54,462 nt of DNA from a virus. The notes under the pieces were generated by a model, which saw only the letters and a list, made by a program, of their open reading frames with translations, did no database searches and was not told where the DNA came from. Shown here piece after piece: positions 1-10,074 of the stretch (position 1 is the stretch's first letter; each line of letters starts with the position of its first letter). The stretch is taken from the IMG/VR virus record IMGVR_UViG_3300025870_001402, positions 1 through 54,462 of that record, one strand, 5' to 3'. Made by a program: the position numbers and the translations under genes.

Positions 1-3000
1 TTTGTTCCGGTAGGAACTAGTGATGGTGCGGGTATTAGATTTAACTACACCAATAATGATGGTGAAATGGAGTTTTGGACTTCTGATGATTATAGTGAAC
101 CATTTGTTTGGAGAGCATACGATGTAGGTTTAGATGGGACTGGAAACTATCAAGAGTGGATGAAACTCTACCAAAAGAAACTTTATATTGACGGTGAGGA
201 ATTAAGTAAAACAAACATACAAAACTTTAAAACCGCATATGGATGGGGAGACCACAATACTGCAGGGTACATAACAGGATATACCGATACTAATGAATAT
301 ACGACAGGTGCCACTTTTAATGGTGGTTCAGGTACCCTTGAATTCACAAGAAATGATGGAGATACTTACAGTGTAAGTATAGCATCAGCCCTAATAGACG
401 TTACTGTAACGGGTGGTACATATAACAGTGGTAATCAGATACTAACCTTAACCAAATCAAACGGAAGTACCGTAGATGTTTCAGGGTTTGCGGTTGATAC
501 AGATGTTAACTGGTATACGACAAGTGCATCATTCAATACGGGTAACGGTATTATAACAGGGACACACCATGGAGGTACATGGACTGTCGCTATTGATGGT
601 AGGTATGGTTTAAAATCACTTTCAGAAAATAAAACATATACAAGTGGTGGTAATGCTGTTGGTTCCTATTTAGGTGGACACTACTCAGCTGGTGGTACAG
701 AAAAACCAAATTCAGCAACGTTTGGATCAGGAAAACTGAAGATAGCGATGCTATCAAACACTAACCTTGGATTCGGGGGATCTTGGAATGATGTACTTTG
801 GATTAGTGCATATAATGGTGGTGATGTAAAAGGGTCACACGCATTGGTGTTCGACAAGTACAGTACAAATGTTTACGTCTCTGACCAATCATACGACTCG
901 GCGTCATGGGGTACTGGATACCAATTATGGCACACCGGACACTTTCAACAAAGTAGTATTAATAATTGGAATACCGCATATGGATGGGGAGACCACTCAG
1001 CGGCAGGATATGCATCAGGTGACTTCCTACTAAAATCCGGTGGAACTATGAGTGGTGCCATTAACATGAACGGTAGTGGTATTAATATGGTTAATGGTTC
1101 AATAAGTAATGTTAACCATATTACAATTGCAGACCCAGGACCAACAGAAGGTATCGAATGGTTAGGTGGTAACGGATTTAGAATTGTTGAATCACCAAAT
1201 GATCTAACAACAAACAGTGGTGGTAACTTACAATTCGTTAAATCAAGTACAAGAATATTAACTTTAGGATCAAATGGTCAGTCAGAATTTACTGATAAAC
1301 TAACGTTGACATCATCCACATCGGGATCAACAATATTCGATATCCAAGGTACAAGTGGTCAGTTATTCTCAATTACAGATGATTTAACAGGTGATTTATT
1401 TGCCGTCTCTGATTCGTCAGGTGTTCCAATTTTTAATGTTAATGCAAGTGGTGCTATTACTATTGACCCACTTGGTTCATTATACGTTGGAAACAATAAA
1501 GTAATTAACGGAAGTGGTAATATTGAGTTTGATGGACCTGTAACCACATCCAACCAAGGTAGAGGTATCTATTGGACAGGTTATGATAAAGAAGATACCA
1601 CAGATTCCTCAGATACCGCACATATATTACACACAAGTAATAGTGGTGGATTGTCAGGTTCTGTCATTGAGATTAAATCACATAACGATGCGACTGATGG
1701 TGTTAACTTTGTGGTTAATGGTAACAGTGCGGTTAGAATCAACGGTAACATTGTGGTTCACGCAGGTAACTATACTTCATACCAACAACACCCAACGATC
1801 ACCGCGGCTACTTCTTCAGATAACTCGGGTAGAACATATATACAAGACATCTTATTAGATGGTAATGGACACGTTACGGGTGTTACAACAGCAACAGAGA
1901 CAGTCACCGATAGTGGAAATGATAATGATATAGATTACATAAGTGGAGCTACGTTTGATGATGCTACAGGTGTAATTACAGGTACAGGAACAGGTAATGC
2001 TGGATTTACTGTCGATATTGATGGTAGGTATTTAACCTCTGAAAGTTATACAGCCCACGATAATATTACTGCGGCCACATCTTCTAACAATAGTGGTAGA
2101 ACGTATGTTCAGGACATTTTAGTGGATGGTAACGGACACGTTACGGGTATAACTACGGCCACAGAAACAGTCACCGATAGTGGAAATGATAATTACTATG
2201 TTGATGGATTAAGTTTCGATACTAGTACTGGTGTTCTTACGGCGAGTGTGAATGGGGCAACTGATCAGACAGTCGATTTAGACGGTAGATATGCATATTC
2301 ATCTCACGACCACAATAGAATTACCGAGAACTCATCAATTACGTTCGGTACGGGTCAATTCCAATGGATGGATCAGAGTGGTGCGGGAGGTACAGGTATG
2401 AATGGTGAGGCACCACAAAACCCAAATACTGATTGGCACCACCAAATAATAATGAACCACGCAAATAGTGCTGGTTACTATGTACAAATGGCGTTTGATT
2501 TCCATGATGACCAAGTATGGTTCCAAAGAATGGAAAATGGTTCATTAGAGGGTTGGAGAGAATTTATACACTCAGGAAATATTGGATCCCAATCAGTGAG
2601 TTACGCATCCACAGCGGGATCAGCAGATATGATTGATGGTGTCGCATTTAGAAACACAAATTCAGGTGCAGGGATTGATGCGGACTCCTTAGATAGTGCG
2701 GGTATCACATACTACACAGGTGGTGTGACAAACTTCTCAGGTAACGCAACTGACGGAGCACTCTACTCACAAATATATAGTTCAGCATGGCAACATCAAA
2801 TTGCGGGTGACTATAGAAGTGGACGAATTGCGGTTAGAGGTAAAAATAGTGGTACTTGGCAATCTTGGAAAAAGATACCGGCGGTTAATGTTTCTACATT
2901 CAGTAATGTGGGTACCGTTACTTTTACCCATGGTTTAGGAACCGACAACGTGATTGTACAGGTATATGATAGTAATGGTGATTTATTTTTCCCTTCGGCA

Positions 3001-3075
3001 ATAAATTCTTTAAATGGGGTGGTTGTGGTTAAATTTGAAACAAGTAGATCAGGAAGAGTAGTCGTAACAGGATAA
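1..3075 (+). CDS. Long tail fibre protein, 5' end missing
   Basis: The frame is open from base 1 and continuous through the first internal ATG at 67, so this is the C-terminal part (at least 1024 codons) of a longer gene. The protein is rich in Gly, Ser, Thr and Asn and built from fibre repeats: two AYGWGDH..AGY units, several ATFN/SFNTGNG..TGT...DGRY units, and two near-identical 43-residue units ending TETVTDSGND. These resemble the beta-helical shafts of phage long tail fibres. The C-terminus (SWKKIP, then a TFTHGLG..NVIVQVYD strand region) resembles a small tip domain. It is expected to act outside the virion in adhesion. Three related appendage genes follow directly. The fibre-like class is clear; the receptor is unknown. 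Confidence 0.8.
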   Translation, partial: FVPVGTSDGAGIRFNYTNNDGEMEFWTSDDYSEPFVWRAYDVGLDGTGNYQEWMKLYQKKLYIDGEELSKTNIQNFKTAYGWGDHNTAGYITGYTDTNEYTTGATFNGGSGTLEFTRNDGDTYSVSIASALIDVTVTGGTYNSGNQILTLTKSNGSTVDVSGFAVDTDVNWYTTSASFNTGNGIITGTHHGGTWTVAIDGRYGLKSLSENKTYTSGGNAVGSYLGGHYSAGGTEKPNSATFGSGKLKIAMLSNTNLGFGGSWNDVLWISAYNGGDVKGSHALVFDKYSTNVYVSDQSYDSASWGTGYQLWHTGHFQQSSINNWNTAYGWGDHSAAGYASGDFLLKSGGTMSGAINMNGSGINMVNGSISNVNHITIADPGPTEGIEWLGGNGFRIVESPNDLTTNSGGNLQFVKSSTRILTLGSNGQSEFTDKLTLTSSTSGSTIFDIQGTSGQLFSITDDLTGDLFAVSDSSGVPIFNVNASGAITIDPLGSLYVGNNKVINGSGNIEFDGPVTTSNQGRGIYWTGYDKEDTTDSSDTAHILHTSNSGGLSGSVIEIKSHNDATDGVNFVVNGNSAVRINGNIVVHAGNYTSYQQHPTITAATSSDNSGRTYIQDILLDGNGHVTGVTTATETVTDSGNDNDIDYISGATFDDATGVITGTGTGNAGFTVDIDGRYLTSESYTAHDNITAATSSNNSGRTYVQDILVDGNGHVTGITTATETVTDSGNDNYYVDGLSFDTSTGVLTASVNGATDQTVDLDGRYAYSSHDHNRITENSSITFGTGQFQWMDQSGAGGTGMNGEAPQNPNTDWHHQIIMNHANSAGYYVQMAFDFHDDQVWFQRMENGSLEGWREFIHSGNIGSQSVSYASTAGSADMIDGVAFRNTNSGAGIDADSLDSAGITYYTGGVTNFSGNATDGALYSQIYSSAWQHQIAGDYRSGRIAVRGKNSGTWQSWKKIPAVNVSTFSNVGTVTFTHGLGTDNVIVQVYDSNGDLFFPSAINSLNGVVVVKFETSRSGRVVVTG
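1798..2193 (+). repeat. Two 129-bp direct repeats inside the tail fibre gene
   Basis: Bases 1798-1926 and 2065-2193 encode almost the same 43-residue block, beginning ITAATSS and ending TDSGND, with mostly synonymous or conservative differences. They are separated by a DGRY-type fibre repeat. Such in-frame duplications are typical of fibre shafts and can change length by recombination. Confidence 0.85.
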
Positions 3076-3086
3076 AAAAGAGTTAA

Positions 3087-4226
3087 ATGATTAGAGAAAA
3101 CGTAATAGTTAGTGGTTCACTTGACGTGAGTGGACAATTTATCATACCAAGAGGTAGTAGAGGGGAAAGACCCACTTCACCTGAGACAGGTTCTATGTAC
3201 TTAGAAGAATCTACAAGTGGTAGTTTCGTTGTTACATACACTGGTTCATCTAATTATGATGATGGTTGGGAACCCGTGGGTTCACAAGATACTGACAGAA
3301 CAGGATTCAAATACAGACAAATAATAAACTATTCATATTTGGCAGGTGGATATAAGTCAGGTTCACCTTGGAAGAATGTACATAAAACAATTAACGCAAC
3401 TGACCAAACATCTCACTTAGGTGAGTTATTAGATTACCCCGCAAATTATACCTCAGGAGTATGTAGTAAGACTAAACTATTCTTATGGTCAACAAATACA
3501 GATGGTGGTCATAAAGGGGCTACCACAATACATTCAACTCACACATCTGGTATTGATATGGTGAATGAAACAACATACGCACACCAATCTAAGTGGGATT
3601 TATTAAATGCAAGGGATGATTGTGGAACTTTGTTTAAGGAAACCGAATTTGCATATGTTTTTGGTGGATCGGTAGCTACTGTAGAAAAATTTAATTTAAC
3701 TAATGAGACAATGTATACCACTTATTATCCAGGTGGGTCACCTTATGTTACAACAACATTATCCATTACGAGTACATTAGGTTCTTCAGGGTTTTCTGAT
3801 GAAAACTATGGTTATGGGTATGGTTCTGAAAGTGGAAACAAATGTCACTTTGCTACTGATGTGTTCGAGACAAGGGCATCCTCATGGGCATCTAGTGGGC
3901 AACAGAAAGGGATAAGTTCTAAAGTTGGTAAAGGTTATTGTGGAAATGAAGGTACATATAATGGAGGTTACAATTTAAGAAGGTGGGACGTTTTCACTGA
4001 AACTAATATTGGTAATGTCCCTAAACCACATGCAAATTGTGGAGAAGAGAATTTCACATTAGGACAAGACCATCAATACATGTTAGCAACATATGATGGT
4101 ACAGGTCAAACAAATACAAGTTGGAAATTCTCATATACGACAGATACGGGTACGGTAAATCCTGCAGGGTTAGCACCAGGTGTTAACGCAGGTGCATCAT
4201 CAGGACATTGTGGTTGGAGAAATTAA
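3087..4226 (+). CDS. Tail-appendage paralogue 1 of 3
   Basis: 379 residues, first of three tandem copies. A short N-terminal module (MIRENVIVSGSLDV, then RPTSPETGSMYLEE and VYTG...GWE) looks like a virion-anchoring domain. The rest shares with its neighbours the blocks SYLAGGYKS.SPWKNVHK, GELLDYPA.YTSG.CS, QQKGISSKVGKGY.GNEG, GGYNLRRW and a terminal SSGHCGW. Regularly spaced aromatic and Gly repeats suggest a beta-propeller or kelch-like fold, which is inference. It starts 11 bases after the fibre gene, so it is probably co-expressed and attached to the tail. No enzyme motif is visible. Receptor binding is the most likely role. Confidence 0.6.
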   Translation: MIRENVIVSGSLDVSGQFIIPRGSRGERPTSPETGSMYLEESTSGSFVVTYTGSSNYDDGWEPVGSQDTDRTGFKYRQIINYSYLAGGYKSGSPWKNVHKTINATDQTSHLGELLDYPANYTSGVCSKTKLFLWSTNTDGGHKGATTIHSTHTSGIDMVNETTYAHQSKWDLLNARDDCGTLFKETEFAYVFGGSVATVEKFNLTNETMYTTYYPGGSPYVTTTLSITSTLGSSGFSDENYGYGYGSESGNKCHFATDVFETRASSWASSGQQKGISSKVGKGYCGNEGTYNGGYNLRRWDVFTETNIGNVPKPHANCGEENFTLGQDHQYMLATYDGTGQTNTSWKFSYTTDTGTVNPAGLAPGVNAGASSGHCGWRN

Positions 4227-4238
4227 CTATTTATAGAT

Positions 4239-5357
4239 ATGATATTTGAAAATTTAGAAATTAGTGGATCATTAAGAGGACAAGGACCTACAAGACCTCC
4301 TTCAGGTTTGAAGGCGAGTAGACCATCTTCACCAGAAAACGGGTCCCTATATTTGGAAATGACAACCTCAGGTAGTTTTGATAATAGTTTCTTGATGGTT
4401 TATACAGGTAACGGAAACGATGGTGGATGGGAAAGAATTTCAAATCAAAGTAATTTTGGTAAAACGAGTTTCAAGTACAATCAGATAATAAATTATTCAT
4501 ATCTAGCCGGTGGTTACAAATCAAGTTCACCTTGGAAGAACGTACACAAAACGGTTAATTCAACAGATCAGACAACTCACTTAGGTGAGTTATTGGATTA
4601 TCCTGCATCATATACCTCAGGAGCATGTAGTAGAACTATTTTCTACGTATGGTCTGTTAATAGTGATGGTGCATGGAAGAGTGCGGGTAATGTACATGGT
4701 ACAACCACATCAGCGGTAAATATGATAACTGACACCAACTATGCACATACTGCGGCGATGGATACAACTATATCAAGAAGTGATTTAGGTACTATGCATA
4801 AAGAAACTGATATGGCATACCTTTTTAGTGGTGGTTCGGCAACCGTGGAGTTATTTAACTTAACCACGGAATCTTTACATACCGCATATACATTAACAAC
4901 AATAAACGGTAGTGACGGTGCTTCCGCATTTTCAGATGAACTTCATGGTTATGGGTGGACTTCAAGTGCTGGTGTTAAACTAAACTTCGCAACTGAAACA
5001 TTTGCAACCTCGGATCGTTGGGGTAATCACTCACAACAGAAAGGGATTAGTTCTAAAGTTGGTAAAGGTTATGCTGGTAATGAAGGTTCTTATAATGGAG
5101 GTTACAACTTGAGAAGATGGAGTAATCAAACAGACACAAATATTGGTAACGTCGTGAAACCTGACGGAAATTGTGGTGAAGAAAACTTTACTATGGGTCA
5201 GGATTGGCAGTATATGTTAGGTAATTATAATGGTTTACAAAATAATAATTCGTGGAAATTCACGTACGCAACAGACACAGGAACTACAAGTGTTACAGGT
5301 TTAAATCCCGCGGTAAACCCGGGGACTTCCTCTGGACATTGTGGTTGGAGAGAATAA
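4239..5357 (+). CDS. Tail-appendage paralogue 2 of 3
   Basis: 372 residues with the same block order as the genes on either side: an N-terminal SGSLRG module, LYLEM, VYTGNGNDGGWERI, then the SYLAGGYKSSSPWKNVHK core and an SSGHCGWRE end. The variable stretches between blocks are where it departs most from its sisters, as expected of adhesins under diversifying selection. A TATTTATAG element at 4228-4236 lies just upstream of the ATG and may be a phage promoter. Function is inferred from position and paralogy only. Confidence 0.6.
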   Translation: MIFENLEISGSLRGQGPTRPPSGLKASRPSSPENGSLYLEMTTSGSFDNSFLMVYTGNGNDGGWERISNQSNFGKTSFKYNQIINYSYLAGGYKSSSPWKNVHKTVNSTDQTTHLGELLDYPASYTSGACSRTIFYVWSVNSDGAWKSAGNVHGTTTSAVNMITDTNYAHTAAMDTTISRSDLGTMHKETDMAYLFSGGSATVELFNLTTESLHTAYTLTTINGSDGASAFSDELHGYGWTSSAGVKLNFATETFATSDRWGNHSQQKGISSKVGKGYAGNEGSYNGGYNLRRWSNQTDTNIGNVVKPDGNCGEENFTMGQDWQYMLGNYNGLQNNNSWKFTYATDTGTTSVTGLNPAVNPGTSSGHCGWRE

Positions 5358-5369
5358 AATAAAAAGAAT

Positions 5370-6485
5370 ATGATATACGAAAATATGTCCGTTAGTGGTT
5401 CACTTAAAGTGGACAGAGTCACTGCAAGACCACCAAAAGGTGTTAAGTCACAGAGACCGTCGAACCCATTATCCGGTTCTCTATTCTTAGAAGAATCATC
5501 CGAACACACAAATTACCTTATGGTTTATACAGGTGTTTCAAATATAGAAAATGGTTGGGAACGAATATCGGCACAACAGAATGAAGGAACTAACTTTAAG
5601 TACAGACAAATAATTAATTATTCGTATATGGCTGGCGGATACAAATCAAGTTCACCTTGGAAGAATGTACACAAGGCAACCAACGCAACCGATCAGACAA
5701 CTCACATTGGTGAGTTATTAGATTACCCTGCAAACTATACTTCAGGTGCGTGTAGTAAAACTATATTTTATATGTGGTCCGTAAACACCGATAGTGCACA
5801 CAAAGGACCAACAACCCTACATAGTAACACAACTTCGGCGGTTAACATGATGACCGATACTAATTACGCACACCAATCTAACCACGACTTACAATATAGT
5901 AGGTCCGATTGTGGAACCATGTGGAAAGAACATGAGTTTGCTTGGATTTTTGCGGGTAACAGAACTGAGGTAGATAAATTTAATTTAAGTAATGAAACGA
6001 CAATAACAAACTACGGGGTAACCTCGATAAGTAGTAGTGGTGGAGCGAGTTCTTTTTGTAATGAAACCCATGGATATGGATGGAGTACAAGTAGTATAAA
6101 AATGGAATTCTCTACGGAGACTATATCAAGTTCATCAAGTTCATGGTCAGCACACGGACAACAAAAAGGTATTGCGTCTAAAGTTGGTAAGGGTTATGCC
6201 GGTAATGAGGGATCTTACCAAGGTGGTTACAATTTGAGAAGATGGGATACATCTACAGATACCAATATTGGTAATATTCCTAAGTTAAGATCTAATTCCG
6301 GTGAAGAAAATTTCGCAATGGGACAGGATTGGCAATACATGTTAGGTTGTTATGGTAGTAGTCTTCAAAATAACGATAGTTGGAAGATGTATTATCAAAC
6401 AGACACAGGTGTTTTAAATCCGGCGGGTCTCCCACCAGCAGTGAATGCGGGTACATCTTCAGGTCATTGTGGTTGGAGAGAATAA
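5370..6485 (+). CDS. Tail-appendage paralogue 3 of 3
   Basis: 371 residues, third tandem copy, starting 12 bases after copy 2. It keeps the MIYENMSVSGSL start, SLFLEES, VYTG..NIENGWERI, SYMAGGYKSSSPWKNVHK, GELLDYPANYTSG.CSKT, GKGYAGNEGSY.GGYNLRRW and C-terminal SSGHCGWRE. The conserved cysteines in CSKT and GHCGW may be structural. The run ends here and is followed by about 60 AT-rich bases that may hold a terminator or the next promoter. Likely a tail or receptor-binding component. Confidence 0.6.
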   Translation: MIYENMSVSGSLKVDRVTARPPKGVKSQRPSNPLSGSLFLEESSEHTNYLMVYTGVSNIENGWERISAQQNEGTNFKYRQIINYSYMAGGYKSSSPWKNVHKATNATDQTTHIGELLDYPANYTSGACSKTIFYMWSVNTDSAHKGPTTLHSNTTSAVNMMTDTNYAHQSNHDLQYSRSDCGTMWKEHEFAWIFAGNRTEVDKFNLSNETTITNYGVTSISSSGGASSFCNETHGYGWSTSSIKMEFSTETISSSSSSWSAHGQQKGIASKVGKGYAGNEGSYQGGYNLRRWDTSTDTNIGNIPKLRSNSGEENFAMGQDWQYMLGCYGSSLQNNDSWKMYYQTDTGVLNPAGLPPAVNAGTSSGHCGWRE

Positions 6486-6545
6486 TACCATTTTACACTT
6501 TATTTAATACTTTTTTATACTTATATTATAGTAAAATTTTATTAT

Positions 6546-7292
6546 ATGCAAGACTTTAAATACGAAAGAGATGGTGCAAACTCTAAACTCATAGAAATAG
6601 CGGAACAGGTATCATTTGCACTACCGAGATATAAGGCAGAGACTTTTGTTGGGGGAGCACAAATTACCCCATACGCAAAATTGAAACAGTGGTTACTTGA
6701 ACTCAGAGGTCGTGAAGATGCGGTCGAACATTTAGAGTATACTGTACAAAAACAAGACTTAGAAATACAAATACAAGAGGAGAGTAAAGAATTTCTTACC
6801 GACCCTAAAAGAAAACAATTAGTTGACCTTAATATTGCGGATATGAAGATTGACCTTAGAAAGTTTAAAAGAAACTTGAAGGACGCTTATATTGAGAGAC
6901 AAGGGTTTATTGATCTAATAAAAGATTTCTTAAACACTGATGATGCCAAATTACCTGACGGTTCTAATTTAATAGATGTCATAGGTAATAAAGATTTAGA
7001 AGATAAATTTGAACATGAGTATTGGACAGTCAGAATGGCAAAACAAGCCATGTTAGATATGATATCGTATGGTAGAGTGGGTACAGGTAACTTAGATTCT
7101 ATTTTAATGATGTCGGCCGAACAACAGAAACAAGTTTTATCACTTGCTTCCTCTTACACAGTATTTATAGATAAGAACATTAATCAACTAATGTCTAACG
7201 CGACCACAAATAGTTTCTCAATTGAAGAATCGTTGAGAAATCAACTTAAGTTGGGTAAGGCAGATAAACCTGATACTGAAAAACTTTTATAA
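6546..7292 (+). CDS. Unrecognised helical phage protein
   Basis: 248 residues, strongly charged and predicted mostly helical. Long heptad-like stretches around residues 60-125 (LEYTVQKQDLEIQIQEESKE and following) suggest a coiled coil. There is no signal peptide or membrane segment. Its stop overlaps the start of the next gene (TAATG), so the two are translationally coupled. Lying directly after tail genes it may be a structural or assembly factor, but I do not recognise a family. Confidence 0.55.
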   Translation: MQDFKYERDGANSKLIEIAEQVSFALPRYKAETFVGGAQITPYAKLKQWLLELRGREDAVEHLEYTVQKQDLEIQIQEESKEFLTDPKRKQLVDLNIADMKIDLRKFKRNLKDAYIERQGFIDLIKDFLNTDDAKLPDGSNLIDVIGNKDLEDKFEHEYWTVRMAKQAMLDMISYGRVGTGNLDSILMMSAEQQKQVLSLASSYTVFIDKNINQLMSNATTNSFSIEESLRNQLKLGKADKPDTEKLL

Positions 7293-8032
7293 TGAGACAT
7301 ATTATTTTTAAAATAACTGGTGAAATACCTGGATACATCAGAGTTGTTGGATCCTACATGAATTATTACTACGGTCGTATTGAAGATATATATGATGACA
7401 TGAGATTAGATTTGGATAAGTTTAATGCGTCTGTCATAACTGAGGACGTTGGAAAAGGTTTTATTTTTGCGGACATATATAAAAGTTATGTAAGTATAAG
7501 AACAAATTCATCAATGATGGATGAGGTACCTGTTTTAGCTGAGTCTTCAGAAACTGAAGAAGAAAAAGTTAAATACACACTTACAGATGAGGACAAACAA
7601 TTGGGTGTTGATTTTAATAAGGCGGTTCTTCTAAAGGTTATTGCGGATAGATTCTTTACGAGGTATAAAGATCTTATGGTTGATACGTCTGATTTAGAGA
7701 AAGATACGTGGGAGGAACAGAAGAGAGAGGCGTTCGCATATCAAGAGAACAGTAACTACCCAACACCTGTGATAGATATACTTTCAAGTGGTAGGGGTAT
7801 TGACAAACAAGTATTGGTGGATAAGATTATATCTAATGTTACAACATATAACACAAAATTAGCAACACTACTTCTTGAACAACAACTTTTAGAAACAAAA
7901 GTTAAAAATTGTAACACTATAGCGGATTGTCACAGAGTAAGACATGAGAAATTTGGTGTAGGTATGAGTAGACAACAAAAGATTGATGAGGAAATTGAGA
8001 CAACCCCACTGACACTGAAGATAGATTTCTAA
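7292..8032 (+). CDS. Unrecognised phage protein coupled to the preceding gene
   Basis: 246 residues, acidic, soluble. The N-terminal half (MRHIIFKITGEIPGYIRVVG, then YYYGRIEDIYDDM) looks alpha/beta. The C-terminal half has a helical segment after YPTPVIDILSSGRGIDK. The ATG shares one base with the previous stop codon. The next gene (radical SAM) begins 10 bases downstream, so this pair may be the head of that operon or the tail of the structural block. No enzyme motif was recognised. Confidence 0.55.
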   Translation: MRHIIFKITGEIPGYIRVVGSYMNYYYGRIEDIYDDMRLDLDKFNASVITEDVGKGFIFADIYKSYVSIRTNSSMMDEVPVLAESSETEEEKVKYTLTDEDKQLGVDFNKAVLLKVIADRFFTRYKDLMVDTSDLEKDTWEEQKREAFAYQENSNYPTPVIDILSSGRGIDKQVLVDKIISNVTTYNTKLATLLLEQQLLETKVKNCNTIADCHRVRHEKFGVGMSRQQKIDEEIETTPLTLKIDF

Positions 8033-8042
8033 AAATAACTAA

Positions 8043-9041
8043 ATGAATTTAGCAATAAATGGTACATGTGCTAAAGGTTGTTCGTTCTGTTTTACAAAAG
8101 AAGATGCAAGACTAAAACACACTCTTGGTGAAATGTCAATAGAAAAGGTTGGTGAACTACTTGACCACTTTGACGTAAAAGGTTCTAGAGAAGAGGTTAC
8201 CATTTTAGGTGGTGAACCGACACAACATTCAAACTTTATTGGACTAATGGATTATATAATCTCTAGAGGTTATAAAGTTAATCTTGTAAGTAACTTATTA
8301 TTTGGTAAGAGAACATTAGATTACATAACCACTAATATAAGACATATTCAATGGGTCCTACCTAATGGTGCGGAGTTAGATGAAAAGAATAGATTAAATC
8401 TATTTAAAAAGAATTATCTATCACTCTACACGGCGTATGCCAATACGTGGGGTTTTGAAGAAAATCCAAGATTATTCATTGCACTAACACTATCGTCAGA
8501 TTGGAAAGAAAGAAAAATGTATGATTACATAAAGTGGTTGTACCATGCGTTAGATGGTAAACTAAATGCAATAAGGTTAGGTTTAGATCTAACAGGTACC
8601 TATCTAATTAATAATAAGGAGATGGGTAAGGAGGTTACCAAGATACTTAAATTTGGAATGTACAACAATATAAGGGTTACATCCGATTGTCAAGTACCAC
8701 CATGTTTATGGGAGGGTAAAACAAAAGAATCAATTATACAAAACTCATTCGACTTCGCCACTTTTAAAGTAAAAGGGTACGATAAGATATGTGGGTTTAT
8801 GCCATTAGATATTTTTCCTGATGGTTCATCTATTCATTGTTATCCTTTACAAGATAAAGTTAAGATAGATAATGTATTGAAAATTTCGGGAGAAAATAGT
8901 ATATTAACTCTAAGAGATGAGTTCGACGACCTTTATAGAGATAATCATAAAAATTATAAAATACCACAAGACTGTTTAGATTGTGTTTTTTACAAGACAG
9001 AATGTAATGGAATATGTGGGGGATGTTTAGAGAATGAGTAA
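8043..9041 (+). CDS. Radical SAM protein with SPASM-like C-terminus
   Basis: 332 residues. The [4Fe-4S]/SAM motif is the CxxxCxxC at residues 9-16 (C-AKG-C-SF-C), followed by the SAM-binding GGEP motif (ILGGEPTQHSNF, near residue 55). The C-terminal third carries further cysteines (CGFMPLD...HCYPL, then CLDC, TEC, ICGGC) like the auxiliary-cluster SPASM or twitch domain of peptide-modifying and anaerobic maturase radical SAM enzymes. It overlaps the next gene by 8 bases. The substrate is unknown. The pairing with a U32-like protein and a methyltransferase suggests modification of a peptide, nucleoside or surface molecule. The motifs are clear; the role is inferred. Confidence 0.85.
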   Translation: MNLAINGTCAKGCSFCFTKEDARLKHTLGEMSIEKVGELLDHFDVKGSREEVTILGGEPTQHSNFIGLMDYIISRGYKVNLVSNLLFGKRTLDYITTNIRHIQWVLPNGAELDEKNRLNLFKKNYLSLYTAYANTWGFEENPRLFIALTLSSDWKERKMYDYIKWLYHALDGKLNAIRLGLDLTGTYLINNKEMGKEVTKILKFGMYNNIRVTSDCQVPPCLWEGKTKESIIQNSFDFATFKVKGYDKICGFMPLDIFPDGSSIHCYPLQDKVKIDNVLKISGENSILTLRDEFDDLYRDNHKNYKIPQDCLDCVFYKTECNGICGGCLENE

Positions 9042-10074
9042 GATTTTTTCAATACCGTTAAATCCAATGTTAAGTGAGCAAGCGTTCACACATGTATTCT
9101 ACCCTTTTTTAAAGGAACATAAGGATTGGATTTATGATATATATTTCACATGTAGGATACCACCATTTACTCAAGATGCGATGGGATCAATCATAGATGA
9201 TAATGACAGAAACTCTGTTTTTGAAAATGCAATGATGATACAAGAATCGTTAGGAATAAAAGTAAGTGCAACTTTTAATAACTTTAACGTATCACCAAAG
9301 TATGAAAACTATAAACTCTTTATTGATAATTTAAAACCCCTTTATGAGAAAGGGTTAAGGTCTATGACAATTCCTCATGGTCATTGGGTTGCTATGGGTC
9401 TAAAGGATCATTTTCCTGAGATGCATATTAAAAATACCATACTTAGGAAGGTTAATACTGCACAAGATTTTTGGTATTCCGCTGAACAAGGTTTTGATTA
9501 TATTAATGTGGACAGAATACTAATGAGGGATGTGGAAGAATTGAAAAATATTAGAAGGGCACAACTGATGTTTCAACAGAAACACGGTAGGTATATTGAA
9601 ATTGCATTACTAACTAATGAAGGTTGTTTAGGTAGGTGTCCCGTTATGGATGAACACTACTCATACAATAACTTAAGAAAACCAAACGAATTACCATACT
9701 TTCACCATGAAATATCTAAAGTAACTTGTGAACACAAATGGGAAGACGAGGTTGATGCATTCTTTTTTAAAACCGCAACAATTCCTCCATTCAAAGAGGA
9801 GTTTAATGAATACCTGAACCATGTTGACGTTTTTAAAATGCATGGTAGAGATAGTTTTGATAGACTTAACGAAACTATGGAAATTATTGAGTCATATTCC
9901 AAAGGTAAAGAGGTATTGTCGTCATCCTCTAAAACATATTTAGATGGTGTACCATACGAAGAGTTGAGAGGGTGGAGAAAGAAAATTAAGAAATGTAAAT
10001 TTCAGTGTTGGGATTGTAACTACTGTGATATAGTGTCGGAACATAAAAAAAGAAAACTTAATGGATCTAATTAA
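9034..10074 (+). CDS. U32-peptidase-like TIM-barrel protein with Cys clusters
   Basis: 346 residues. The central motif NEGCLGRCPVMDEHY resembles the Cys-containing signature of the U32 family, whose members (for example RlhA, TrhP and UbiU/V) act in RNA hydroxylation or quinone hydroxylation and often hold an Fe-S cluster. The preceding region reads like TIM-barrel strands (GLRSMTIPHG, FDYINVDRI). A C-terminal cluster, CKFQCWDCNYC, could ligate a second metal site. It overlaps the radical SAM gene by 8 bases and the methyltransferase by 14, so the three are probably made together. An alternative is a degenerate radical SAM-like barrel. Family call is moderate. Confidence 0.5.
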   Translation: MSKIFSIPLNPMLSEQAFTHVFYPFLKEHKDWIYDIYFTCRIPPFTQDAMGSIIDDNDRNSVFENAMMIQESLGIKVSATFNNFNVSPKYENYKLFIDNLKPLYEKGLRSMTIPHGHWVAMGLKDHFPEMHIKNTILRKVNTAQDFWYSAEQGFDYINVDRILMRDVEELKNIRRAQLMFQQKHGRYIEIALLTNEGCLGRCPVMDEHYSYNNLRKPNELPYFHHEISKVTCEHKWEDEVDAFFFKTATIPPFKEEFNEYLNHVDVFKMHGRDSFDRLNETMEIIESYSKGKEVLSSSSKTYLDGVPYEELRGWRKKIKKCKFQCWDCNYCDIVSEHKKRKLNGSN

